A DNA stretch of 64,000 bases. It comes from Oscillospiraceae bacterium. Lineage in GTDB: Bacteria > Bacillota > Clostridia > Oscillospirales > Ruminococcaceae. The stretch spans positions 1 through 64,000 of the forward strand of contig JAFUOD010000006.1 of NCBI GenBank assembly GCA_017472735.1. The letters run 5' to 3'. The position numbers and the translations under genes were made by a program. Below, piece by piece: positions 16,034 to 23,723 of this stretch; position 1 is the stretch's first letter; every line of letters begins with the position of its first letter. The notes under the pieces were generated by a model that had not been told where the DNA came from, made no database searches, and saw only the letters and a list, made by a program, of their open reading frames with translations.

Positions 16034-17260
16034 TTACTCTACTATCTTCTTTGCTTCTAAATAATAACGTTTATCATAAGCGTGTCCCATAGAGAATGTC
16101 TTTCTGGGCAGGGCGCCGTCGGCGACAACTGCAGGGAAAAGCTCCTGCTTTTTCATGGTCTCAAGCTCGAAGCCTATAGAATTCGGCTCCTCGGAAAGCT
16201 TAGCCAAAACGTCTGCACCGTGAATATAATCTATCTTACAGCCGTTTGCTTTTATATATTCATCCAAGAACATCTGCAAGCTGCCCACTGTGAGCTTTGA
16301 AAGCGGATTGTGAATGTACTTTCTAACTCTCTTACCGCCAAGAACTACCCACAAGCCCTGCTCGGATTTTTCGTTGGAAAGGCCGAGCTTTTCTTCAAGC
16401 TTTTCCAAGATGTCGGCAGTATCGACCTCGGTAACTATTCTGTGAATAGCCTCAAACTCCAGTGCCTCGCTGTGCAGGTTTACAACCTCGCACAAAGCAT
16501 AACGTGCCGGGTGGTTAGATAGATCCTTATCGGGGTTTTCGCGCTTAAGCTTCTCATAATGCTCCTTGGCAGTGGCTAAAGAGTGGTTGCCGTCGCCCAT
16601 TGCATAAAGCATATCACACTTTTGCGAAAGCTTTAACAGCGCTTTATCAATCTGCTCATGAAGCTCCTCGGGAACTAAATATCCTCGTGCCGTGCCGCCC
16701 CCAAGCATAAGCTCAAAATCGTAAAGCTTTGCGGGGCATCTGCCCTTAAGAGGTTCAATAACAGTCTTAAGCTCATCGTCAATCAAGATCATAATGTGAG
16801 GGAGCTCAGCCCCTGCATTTTCTCTTATTTTAAGTCTGGGAGGGATCCTTTCGGGGACGGTTGCTTCTGTCGCCCTCACGCGTGAGGTTGAGCCCTTGCG
16901 GTAGTCATATTCTTCTAAATCGATAGCGCCAACCAAGCCTTGACGAAGCTTGCCGTCGGCCTGAACACGTTCGAGGTAAACAAAAGCGTTTTTATATTCT
17001 TTAAAAATGCCGTTTGCAAGGTAATAGTCGATGTTTTTGTTTATTTTTGCAATGCGTTCTTCAACGCCGTCCTGCTCTAAATAAATTTCAGGCAGAACAA
17101 GGCGCAAAGCGCTGGGTGCATCGCCCACAATATCCTCGGCTTTAGCCCAATAATCAGGCTCGCTGGTGTATTGGTCGCAGGCAACAACTGCCCATTTTGT
17201 CATATCCGCATCGGCAGGAAGCAAAATATCTGCCGAACGAAAAGCTGTGTTGAATTTCAT
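16034..17260 (-). CDS. DUF1015 family protein
   Basis: A 408-residue cytoplasmic protein of the DUF1015 family, recognised by the N-terminal RSADILLPADADMTKWAVVA, CDQYTSEPDYW, and the central YAMGDGNHSLATAKEHYE block. The function of the family is not established; some members are annotated as SpoOJ-like or phosphatase-like without proof. AAAGGGG lies 9 bases before the ATG. It follows secA after 54 bases on the same strand and may be read through the hairpin at 17291. The C-terminal 17 codons have a diverged second copy downstream. Confidence 0.88.
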   Translation of the reverse strand: MKFNTAFRSADILLPADADMTKWAVVACDQYTSEPDYWAKAEDIVGDAPSALRLVLPEIYLEQDGVEERIAKINKNIDYYLANGIFKEYKNAFVYLERVQADGKLRQGLVGAIDLEEYDYRKGSTSRVRATEATVPERIPPRLKIRENAGAELPHIMILIDDELKTVIEPLKGRCPAKLYDFELMLGGGTARGYLVPEELHEQIDKALLKLSQKCDMLYAMGDGNHSLATAKEHYEKLKRENPDKDLSNHPARYALCEVVNLHSEALEFEAIHRIVTEVDTADILEKLEEKLGLSNEKSEQGLWVVLGGKRVRKYIHNPLSKLTVGSLQMFLDEYIKANGCKIDYIHGADVLAKLSEEPNSIGFELETMKKQELFPAVVADGALPRKTFSMGHAYDKRYYLEAKKIVE

Positions 17261-17290
17261 TGGTGTATCCCCTTTATGATGTTACTTGAT

Positions 17291-17323
17291 GGAATGTAAT
17301 TTGCCTTCGGCAAATTACATTCC
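17291..17323 (-). other. perfect hairpin across the secA stop codon
   Basis: GGAATGTAATTTGCC / GGCAAATTACATTCC, a 15-bp perfect stem with a minimal loop. It overlaps the last SecA codons and stop (17315-17317). No T run follows, so it may be an RNA stability or partial-termination element between secA and the DUF1015 gene rather than a full terminator. Confidence 0.75.
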
Positions 17324-20038
17324 ACAGCATTTCTTATATTTCTTGCCGCTTCCGCAGGGGCAGGGATCGTTCGGACCTATCTTGTTTTTGTTTCTTCTTG
17401 TTGCCGAAACCGAGCCGTCCGAGCCTGTGTTATCGGGCTTTAAAACCTGCTCACGCTTAACTTCCGCATTTTTCTGCAATCTGACATTATAAAGCATTCT
17501 AACAGTGTCTTCGCAAATCGAGGCTACCATTTCGTCAAACATTTCAAAGCCTTCAAATCGGTAAGCAACAACAGGGTCCTTGCCGCTGTATGAACGAAGC
17601 GCAATGCCTCGCTTAAGCTCTGCCATGTCGTCAATATGCTGCATCCACTTGGTATCAACAACACGCAAAAGGGCGGCTCTTTCAACCTCACGCATAATTG
17701 AGGGAGTAAGCTCGGCTTCCTTTTCTTCATATCTCTTCATGGCTGCTTCGACAGTCATGTTAATAATGTCCTGTTTATCAAGGCCGTCAAGCTCGCGAAC
17801 GGTGAAGTTAAAATCGTTTTCAATGGTAAACAGACCCGAGAAATGCTCACGCAGGCCTGCAAAGTTCCAGCCTTCTTCATTGTCGCCGGCGCAGTAAAGC
17901 TCGAAGCTGTTAACAACAAAGTCTTTAATCATCTTTACAATATAGTCCTTAATATCCTCGCCGTCCAAAACCTTTGCACGCTGACCGTAAATGATCTCAC
18001 GCTGAGCGTTCATAACGTCGTCATAATTAAGAACGTTTTTACGAATGTTGAAGTTCCTGCCTTCGACCTTGCGCTGAGAGGATTCGATAACATTTGTAAG
18101 CATCTTCGATTCCAAAGGAATATCCTCGGCAACATTCATGGTGTCCATAATGGTTGTAATTCTGTCTCCGCCGAAGAGTCGCATAAGGTCGTCCTCGAGA
18201 GAGAGGAAGAAGCGGCTTTCGCCCTCGTCGCCCTGTCTGCCCGAACGTCCTCTTAACTGGTTGTCAATTCGTCTCGATTCATGTCGCTCAGTACCGATGA
18301 TGTATAAGCCTCCTGCCTCTTTAACAGCCTTGGCTTTTTCCTTAACAATTTCCGAGTGCTTTTGCAAAAGCTCGTTATAGGTGCGTCTGCCCTCTAAGAT
18401 CTGTTCGTTGTCGGTCTCGGCAAAGCCGGTAATGTCGTACATCAGCGATTCATCAAAGCCAAGCTGCAAAAGCTCGGCACGGGCTAAGAACTCAGCGTTA
18501 CCGCCAAGCATAATGTCGGTACCGCGGCCTGCCATGTTGGTGGCAATGGTTACGGCGCCAAGCTGACCTGCCTGCGCAACTATCTGAGCTTCACGCTCGT
18601 GGTGCTTGGCATTTAAAACCTGATGCTTAACGCCCTTTCGCTTAAGCATTGCCGACAAAAGCTCACTCTTTTCAATCGAAACCGTACCCACCAAAACAGG
18701 CTGACCCTTTGCGTTGCATTTTACGATCTCTTCAATAACAGCCTCGAACTTGGCTTTTTCGGTTTTATAAACCACATCGGGATGGTCAAGTCTTATCATG
18801 GGGCGGTTCGTGGGAATAACCACAACGTCTAAACGGTAGATCTCACGGAATTCATCTTCCTCGGTTGCGGCAGTACCGGTCATACCCGAAAGCTTTTTAT
18901 ATAATCTGAAGTAGTTCTGGAATGTGATGGTTGCAATCGTTTTCGATTCGTGAGCGACCTTTACGCCTTCCTTGGCTTCGATCGCCTGATGCAGACCGTC
19001 GCTGTAACGTCTGCCATACATAAGTCTGCCTGTAAATTCATCAACAATAATAACCTCGCCGTCTTTAACAACGTAGTTGATATCGCGCTTCATAACACCG
19101 TTTGCCTTTATTGCCTGGTTAACATGGTGCAAAAGGGTTGCGTTTTCGGGGTCGGAGAGGTTTTCAACGCCAAAAGCAGCCTCGGCTTTTGCAATACCCG
19201 ATTTTGTTAAGGTTGCCGAACGTGCCTTTTCATCAACCAAATAGTCTCCGTCCGATACTTCGTCTGCGTCAACCTTCGATTCCATCTCTACAACGACCGA
19301 TTTTTTTAACCTTTTTGCAAACTTATCGGCAGTAACATAAAGGTCTGTCGATTTATCTCCTCTGCCCGAAATAATTAACGGCGTTCTTGCTTCGTCGATT
19401 AAAATAGAGTCAACTTCATCGACGATGGCAAAGGAGTGGCCTCGCTGAACCATATCTTTTTTATAAGAGACCATGTTATCACGCAGATAGTCGAAGCCGA
19501 ATTCGTTGTTTGTGCCATAGGTTATGTCGCAGGCATATGCCTCACGGCGCTCCTCGTTATTTAAATGGTGTAAAATACAGCCGATAGTAAGGCCTAAAAA
19601 GCGGTATACCCTGCCCATTTCCTCGGACTGGAACTTTGCAAGATAGTCGTTAACGGTAACAACGTGCACGCCATTGCCCGAAAGCGCATTTAAATAAGAT
19701 GCCAAGCAAGCGGTGAGAGTTTTACCTTCACCTGTTTTCATTTCGGCAATTCTGCCCTGATGCAAAACGATTGCACCGACGATCTGGACAGGATATGCCT
19801 TTTTGCCAAGCACTCTGAAAGCCGCCTCTCGGCAGACAGCCAATGCCTCGGGCATAATGTCGTCCAAGGTCTCGCCTGCGGCAACTCTCTCTTTAAAGAG
19901 GGTGGTCTGCGCTCTTAAATCAGCATCGGACATGGCTGAATATTTTGCCTCAAGCTCTAAAACCTTGTTTTTAATCGGCTCTATTCTTTTAAGCTCACGC
20001 TCGGAATATGTGCCGAAAATCTTTTCAAAAAGACCCAT
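17315..20038 (-). CDS. secA: preprotein translocase ATPase SecA
   Basis: A 907-residue ATPase that drives export through SecYEG at the cytoplasmic membrane. Walker A is [15 protein letters not shown] (~residue 105), the DEAD-type Walker B is [17 protein letters not shown] (~207), helicase domain 2 carries [18 protein letters not shown] and [11 protein letters not shown], and the C-terminus is the zinc-binding SEC-C motif [14 protein letters not shown]. Length fits single-SecA Firmicutes. GGAGG lies 6 bases before the ATG, with a consensus promoter further upstream. Confidence 0.98.
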   Translation of the reverse strand: MGLFEKIFGTYSERELKRIEPIKNKVLELEAKYSAMSDADLRAQTTLFKERVAAGETLDDIMPEALAVCREAAFRVLGKKAYPVQIVGAIVLHQGRIAEMKTGEGKTLTACLASYLNALSGNGVHVVTVNDYLAKFQSEEMGRVYRFLGLTIGCILHHLNNEERREAYACDITYGTNNEFGFDYLRDNMVSYKKDMVQRGHSFAIVDEVDSILIDEARTPLIISGRGDKSTDLYVTADKFAKRLKKSVVVEMESKVDADEVSDGDYLVDEKARSATLTKSGIAKAEAAFGVENLSDPENATLLHHVNQAIKANGVMKRDINYVVKDGEVIIVDEFTGRLMYGRRYSDGLHQAIEAKEGVKVAHESKTIATITFQNYFRLYKKLSGMTGTAATEEDEFREIYRLDVVVIPTNRPMIRLDHPDVVYKTEKAKFEAVIEEIVKCNAKGQPVLVGTVSIEKSELLSAMLKRKGVKHQVLNAKHHEREAQIVAQAGQLGAVTIATNMAGRGTDIMLGGNAEFLARAELLQLGFDESLMYDITGFAETDNEQILEGRRTYNELLQKHSEIVKEKAKAVKEAGGLYIIGTERHESRRIDNQLRGRSGRQGDEGESRFFLSLEDDLMRLFGGDRITTIMDTMNVAEDIPLESKMLTNVIESSQRKVEGRNFNIRKNVLNYDDVMNAQREIIYGQRAKVLDGEDIKDYIVKMIKDFVVNSFELYCAGDNEEGWNFAGLREHFSGLFTIENDFNFTVRELDGLDKQDIINMTVEAAMKRYEEKEAELTPSIMREVERAALLRVVDTKWMQHIDDMAELKRGIALRSYSGKDPVVAYRFEGFEMFDEMVASICEDTVRMLYNVRLQKNAEVKREQVLKPDNTGSDGSVSATRRNKNKIGPNDPCPCGSGKKYKKCCGM

Positions 20039-20093
20039 TTTATACCTCCAAGTTATACATCTATGTCAATATTAAATAGTATGCGATGATAAC

Positions 20094-20122
20094 ATTATAA
20101 TATATTCATGCTTTAAAGTCAA
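20094..20122 (-). promoter_or_regulatory. secA promoter
   Basis: Minus strand TTGACT (20122-20117), 17-bp spacer, TATAAT (20099-20094), about 55 bases before the secA start. Confidence 0.8.
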
Positions 20123-20143
20123 ATGAAAGGTTTGTGAAAAACA

Positions 20144-20190
20144 GCCTCCCTTATGTTAAGGGAGGTGTCGGCGTAGCCGACGGAGGGATA
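20144..20190. repeat. family-1 two-hairpin repeat
   Basis: GCCTCCCTTA TGT TAAGGGAGG followed by GTCGGC GTA GCCGAC and GGAGGGATAA. First of three repeats filling the 450-base secA-XRE spacer, which has no gene. Confidence 0.85.
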
Positions 20191-20194
20191 AAAA

Positions 20195-20290
20195 TAGATA
20201 ACACAAGCGTAGCTTGTGTTATCTATGGAAGCAATTTCTTTCGGGAATGAAATTCCCGAATTTTGCTTCGCAAAACCGAAATTCTTCCGA
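20195..20290. repeat. family-2 repeat
   Basis: Contains a 14-bp palindrome (ATAACACAAGC GTA GCTTGTGTTAT), a TTCGGGAAT/ATTCCCGAA stem and a TTTTGC TTC GCAAAA stem. Bases 20206-20240 recur perfectly, inverted, at 1277-1311, and the right end recurs at about 1239-1262. Confidence 0.8.
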
Positions 20291-20316
20291 AGAGTGCAGT
20301 AATGTAAAGAACCGAA

Positions 20317-20364
20317 GCCTCCCTTATGTTAAGGGAGGTGTCGGCGAAGCCGACGGAGGGATAA
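20317..20364. repeat. family-1 two-hairpin repeat
   Basis: Same orientation and almost the same sequence as the copy at 20144 (differs in GTA vs GAA in the loop of the second hairpin). The two copies bracket the family-2 element. Confidence 0.85.
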
Positions 20365-20424
20365 ATCTACCGACACTGCTGTTTTTCTGATACCCTGCGT
20401 TCAAAAAACGCATAGCGCCTTGCT

Positions 20425-20462
20425 CTAAAACAAAAACGCCCCTGCAATTTTGCAAGAGCGTT
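20425..20462 (-). terminator. terminator after the XRE regulator gene
   Basis: Minus strand AACGCTCTTGCA / TGCAGGGGCGTT imperfect stem with an AAAT loop, followed by TTTGTTTT. Confidence 0.7.
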
Positions 20463-20488
20463 GAAATGTTTGAATATTTGTGCTACAA

Positions 20489-21202
20489 TTATTTAGACTT
20501 GCTTTCGTTGCCGAGTGCTTTTATCCTCGACTCGCTGTTTTTAATAAGGTTTACCATCGAAGAATAATACTTCGGGTATTCCTCGGCAAGGCTTTGAGTG
20601 GTCATAACAAGCTCGTCAGCTTCGCTTACAGCGTCCTCTCCGGGGGTAACAACACCGCTTACAGCGGCGGCAACCTTGGCTTGTGCCATGCTCATGGCGG
20701 CATCTGAAGAGGCAGGAGCCATGGTTTTGTCTATCATAAAGAAGTTCTGATCGTTTTTGGGGTTAGCCGAATAAACATAACGAAACATTTTGTATACGGC
20801 AAGCATTAAGTAGCCCGAAGCCTCTTTAATGACGGTTGATGAACCGCACTTTGTAAGCATCGAGAAGAAAACATTAAGCGAATTCGAAATAAGCTTTTTG
20901 TTAAAAGCAATCATTACCGAGCCGGGAGTTACCTTATCGCGCTGGTTAGGGTCTTCATCGGGCAGCTCGTTTACCGAAATAGTCTTTCCCTCGGGCTCGG
21001 GGCTTCTTCCCAAAAGGTAATCGCAGGATACGTTATAATAATCGGCGGCACGAACCAAAAAGTCAAGTCCGCACTCTCTTTTTCCCTTTTCATAATGAGA
21101 TAACAGCCCCTGAGATACGCCTAGATCCTCAGCAGCTTTTTTCTGAGAGACGTGACGTTCCTTTCTTAAAAGAGTCATTATTCTTGCAAAATCCGTGCTC
21201 AA
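20489..21202 (-). CDS. XRE-family transcriptional regulator
   Basis: A 237-residue protein. Residues ~7-62 form a Cro/C1-type helix-turn-helix (LRKERHVSQKKAAEDLGVSQ, then GLLSHYEKGKRECG, YYNVSCDYLLGRS). The remaining ~170 residues are largely helical with no domain I recognise; the SSDAAMSMAQAKVAAAVSG stretch is small-residue rich. It is a single-gene unit with its own promoter and terminator, transcribed divergently from the histidine phosphatase gene. Target genes and signal are unknown; self-regulation is common for such genes. Confidence 0.85.
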   Translation of the reverse strand: MSTDFARIMTLLRKERHVSQKKAAEDLGVSQGLLSHYEKGKRECGLDFLVRAADYYNVSCDYLLGRSPEPEGKTISVNELPDEDPNQRDKVTPGSVMIAFNKKLISNSLNVFFSMLTKCGSSTVIKEASGYLMLAVYKMFRYVYSANPKNDQNFFMIDKTMAPASSDAAMSMAQAKVAAAVSGVVTPGEDAVSEADELVMTTQSLAEEYPKYYSSMVNLIKNSESRIKALGNESKSK

Positions 21203-21270
21203 CCTTTTTCACCTCTATATCTTAATCCGATAAATGCCATTAATTACCGCCGATATTCGACGTATTGACT

Positions 21271-21299
21271 ATTATACTCTTAAATTTACTCATTGTAAA
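21271..21299 (-). promoter_or_regulatory. promoter of the XRE gene
   Basis: Minus strand TTTACA (21299-21294), 17-bp spacer, TATAAT (21276-21271). On the other strand a TATAAT near 21348 may serve the phosphatase gene but has no clear -35. Confidence 0.7.
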
Positions 21300-21391
21300 G
21301 AAAAATCTGAATATCATATTTTATGAAATTCTCGCTGATTTTTTGTATATAATGTTGATTTTACGATAAATTTGAAAGGAAAGCTTAAATT

Positions 21392-22030
21392 ATGACAGGC
21401 TATCGAATCCATTTCATTCGCCACGCGTTAACCGAGGCCAACGAGGAAGGCCGCTATGTAGGCATAACCGAATCGCCCGTTTCGGCAAAAGGCAAGCGCG
21501 AGCTGGCGCTTAAAAAAGAACAGTTTATCTATCCTCCCGTGGACAAGGTTTATGTAAGCCCCTTAAAACGCTGCATTTCTACCGCCGCATTTTTATACCC
21601 CGAGGGATATGCAAGAGTTGTGCCCGAGCTGAGAGAAATGAATTTTGGTGACTTTGAGGGTAAGCTTGCAAAGGACATTATGAATCTGCCCGAATACAAG
21701 CAGTTTTTAAAGGGCGGGCTCAATAACCCTCCCCCGAACGGCGAAAGCATGCAAAAGGTTGTTGAGCGTTGTTACGAGGCAATTCAGTTTATTGTCGAGG
21801 ACATGATGCGAAACGGCTACCATTCAGCGGCAGTTGTTACTCACGGCGGTATTATAATGAACATGATGAGCTGTTTCGGCTTGCCGAAATATTCGCCCAA
21901 CGATTTTGCCTGCGATTTTGGCGAGGGATTCTCGGTTTTGGTAACTGCCCAGCTTTGGCAAACAGCAGGTGCTTTTGAGATTTTAGGCGGGCTGCCTTAT
22001 CAGTATAACAACGAAGAAGATGACTTTTGA
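21392..22030 (+). CDS. histidine phosphatase family protein
   Basis: A 212-residue phosphoglycerate-mutase-like phosphatase. The catalytic block is IHFIRHALTEAN, an RHG variant with Ala in place of Gly; YVSPLKRCISTA, ELREMNFGDFEGK and AAVVTHGGIIMNMMS supply the remaining family motifs including the second His. It resembles CobC-like (alpha-ribazole phosphatase) and broad-specificity phosphatases, but there are no cobalamin genes nearby. AAAGGAAAG precedes the ATG. The pseudouridine synthase gene overlaps its end by 11 bases, implying translational coupling. Confidence 0.88.
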   Translation: MTGYRIHFIRHALTEANEEGRYVGITESPVSAKGKRELALKKEQFIYPPVDKVYVSPLKRCISTAAFLYPEGYARVVPELREMNFGDFEGKLAKDIMNLPEYKQFLKGGLNNPPPNGESMQKVVERCYEAIQFIVEDMMRNGYHSAAVVTHGGIIMNMMSCFGLPKYSPNDFACDFGEGFSVLVTAQLWQTAGAFEILGGLPYQYNNEEDDF

Positions 22031-22862
22031 TTATATTGTAGCTAAAAAAGACGATGGCAGGCAGTTAGGCGAGTTTTTGTCAGACTGTGGGCTATCGCAC
22101 AGGCTTATAACCTCGTTAAAAAGAACGGTTAACGGCATGACGGTTAACGGCGAGCGAGCAAAGACGATTGCCGTTTTGCACGAGGGAGATAAGGTATGCA
22201 TCAATCTGCCCGAGGACAAGACCGAGATAGAGCCGAACGGCGAGCTTTGCGCGCCAATCGTTTTTGAGGACGAACACATTGTTGTGTTTGACAAGCCGGC
22301 AAGCATGCCCTGCCATCCCTCGATCAAACACAGACTGGACACTTTGGCAAACTATTTCTCGTTTTTGTATCCCGATAAAACATTCAGGTGCATAAACCGT
22401 CTTGACCGTGACACGTCGGGACTTTGCATTTGCGCCAAGGATTCGTTTGCGGCGACTGCTTTAAGCAAGTGCGTTGAAAAAACATATTTTGCGGCTGTTT
22501 GCGGAGTTGTTTTAAGCGGCGGCACGATTGACGCTCCTATTGCCCGAGAGCAAGAATCTATTATTATAAGGTGTGTGCGAGAGGACGGACAGCGTGCTGT
22601 TACACACTATAAGCCGATAAGACATTCAAACAGGCACACGCTTTTAGAGATTAATCTTGAAACGGGCAGAACTCATCAGATAAGGGTGCACATGGCGCAT
22701 ATCGGCCACCCTTTGGCAGGCGATGGCCTTTACGGCGGCGATGCCTCGCTTGAAAGGCAGGGGTTACACTGCGGCAGGCTCGAGTTTGTTCACCCGATAA
22801 CCAAAGAAAAAGTTGAACTATTTGCCCCTCTGCCTAAGGATATTGAGGGGTTGTTCGGATAA
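22020..22862 (+). CDS. RluA-family pseudouridine synthase
   Basis: A 280-residue RNA pseudouridine synthase. An N-terminal S4-like RNA-binding segment (~residues 12-65) precedes the catalytic domain with INRLDRDTSGLCICAK, which carries the catalytic Asp of the RluA/RluD family, and HTLLEINLETGRTHQIRVHM and HIGHPLAGDGLYGG. Target (23S rRNA or tRNA) cannot be assigned since Firmicutes have several paralogues. The start overlaps the phosphatase gene. Confidence 0.92.
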   Translation: MTFDYIVAKKDDGRQLGEFLSDCGLSHRLITSLKRTVNGMTVNGERAKTIAVLHEGDKVCINLPEDKTEIEPNGELCAPIVFEDEHIVVFDKPASMPCHPSIKHRLDTLANYFSFLYPDKTFRCINRLDRDTSGLCICAKDSFAATALSKCVEKTYFAAVCGVVLSGGTIDAPIAREQESIIIRCVREDGQRAVTHYKPIRHSNRHTLLEINLETGRTHQIRVHMAHIGHPLAGDGLYGGDASLERQGLHCGRLEFVHPITKEKVELFAPLPKDIEGLFG

Positions 22863-22866
22863 TTTA

Positions 22867-22924
22867 CGCCGACGTCCGAAGGCCACCGCCCCGAGGGGGC
22901 GTGGGGCCGAAGGGTGGAGGCGGT
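22867..22924. repeat. GC-rich element shared with 51423-51481
   Basis: Begins CGCCGACGTC (identical at 51423) and ends GCCGAAGGGTGGAGGCGGT (one mismatch to 51463-51481). ACCGCC and GGCGGT can pair across the element. Confidence 0.7.
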
Positions 22925-22927
22925 CGA

Positions 22928-22981
22928 GGCGCCCACGGCTCGCCCCTGCCCCATTCGGGGCGCGGCTCGCCACTCGGCGCC
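22928..22981. repeat. 54-bp GC-rich repeat, left of luxS
   Basis: A 54-base segment, bounded by GGCGCC at both ends and containing a GCCCC...GGGGC pair, that is repeated without a mismatch at 23477-23530 on the far side of luxS. Confidence 0.9.
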
Positions 22982-23010
22982 TTCAAAGCACTCGCGAAGG
23001 AGAAATTAAC

Positions 23011-23469
23011 ATGAAGAAAATTGCAAGCTTTAGCGTTGACCACACAAAATTCGGTGTGGGAATGTATATTTCACGAATTGACGGCGACATTGTAAGCTAT
23101 GATGTGAGAATGGTGAAGCCAAACTGCGGCACATACATTTCAAGCCCTTCTCTGCACACCATTGAACACCTGTTTGCGACTTTTGCCCGCAACAGCACGC
23201 TTTCTGATAGCGTTATATACGTCGGTCCCATGGGCTGCCGCACCGGATTTTATCTTTTAATGCGCGGATTCGACCACGAAGCCGCAATTAACCTGACAAA
23301 AGATGCACTTGATTTCATCTCGAAGTTTGAGGGCGTTATCCCGGGTTATTCCGAAATTGAATGCGGCAACTGGCTTGAACACGACCTTGAAGCCGCAAGG
23401 CGCGACGTTTTGCCTCTTTTAGAGGTTTTAAAGAACTACCCTACCGAAAAACTGAACTACCCTCAATAA
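23011..23469 (+). CDS. luxS: S-ribosylhomocysteine lyase LuxS
   Basis: A 152-residue metalloenzyme that splits S-ribosylhomocysteine into homocysteine and DPD, the precursor of autoinducer-2. The metal ligands appear as HTIEH (two His) and ECGNW (Cys); the catalytic Cys is in GPMGCRTGF. Full length. AAGGAG lies before the ATG. It stands alone, with no pfs, metK or cysteine genes beside it, and is bracketed by an exact 54-bp repeat, hinting that it was duplicated, inserted or rearranged as a unit. Confidence 0.97.
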   Translation: MKKIASFSVDHTKFGVGMYISRIDGDIVSYDVRMVKPNCGTYISSPSLHTIEHLFATFARNSTLSDSVIYVGPMGCRTGFYLLMRGFDHEAAINLTKDALDFISKFEGVIPGYSEIECGNWLEHDLEAARRDVLPLLEVLKNYPTEKLNYPQ

Positions 23470-23476
23470 CCACCGC

Positions 23477-23530
23477 GGCGCCCACGGCTCGCCCCTGCCC
23501 CATTCGGGGCGCGGCTCGCCACTCGGCGCC
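23477..23530. repeat. 54-bp GC-rich repeat, right of luxS
   Basis: Exact direct copy of 22928-22981. Confidence 0.9.
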
Positions 23531-23635
23531 GCTTTAATAACTGTTTATACCTTTTGCAATATTTTTCGACGATCCGTTGTATTGTTAAAAGTAAACAAAA
23601 TTCTTGCTTAAAATTTGTTAGTGGGGGTTTTGCGG

Positions 23636-23663
23636 TTGATTTTTCAGAAAATAGTGATATAAT
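23636..23663 (+). promoter_or_regulatory. promoter of the M23 peptidase gene
   Basis: TTGATT (23636-23641), 16-bp spacer, TATAAT (23658-23663). Confidence 0.7.
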
Positions 23664-23723
23664 TAAACAGCTAACAGTTTGTAACTGTTTTGTAACTTTT
23701 AAAAGAAAGGAGATGTGCCGAAG

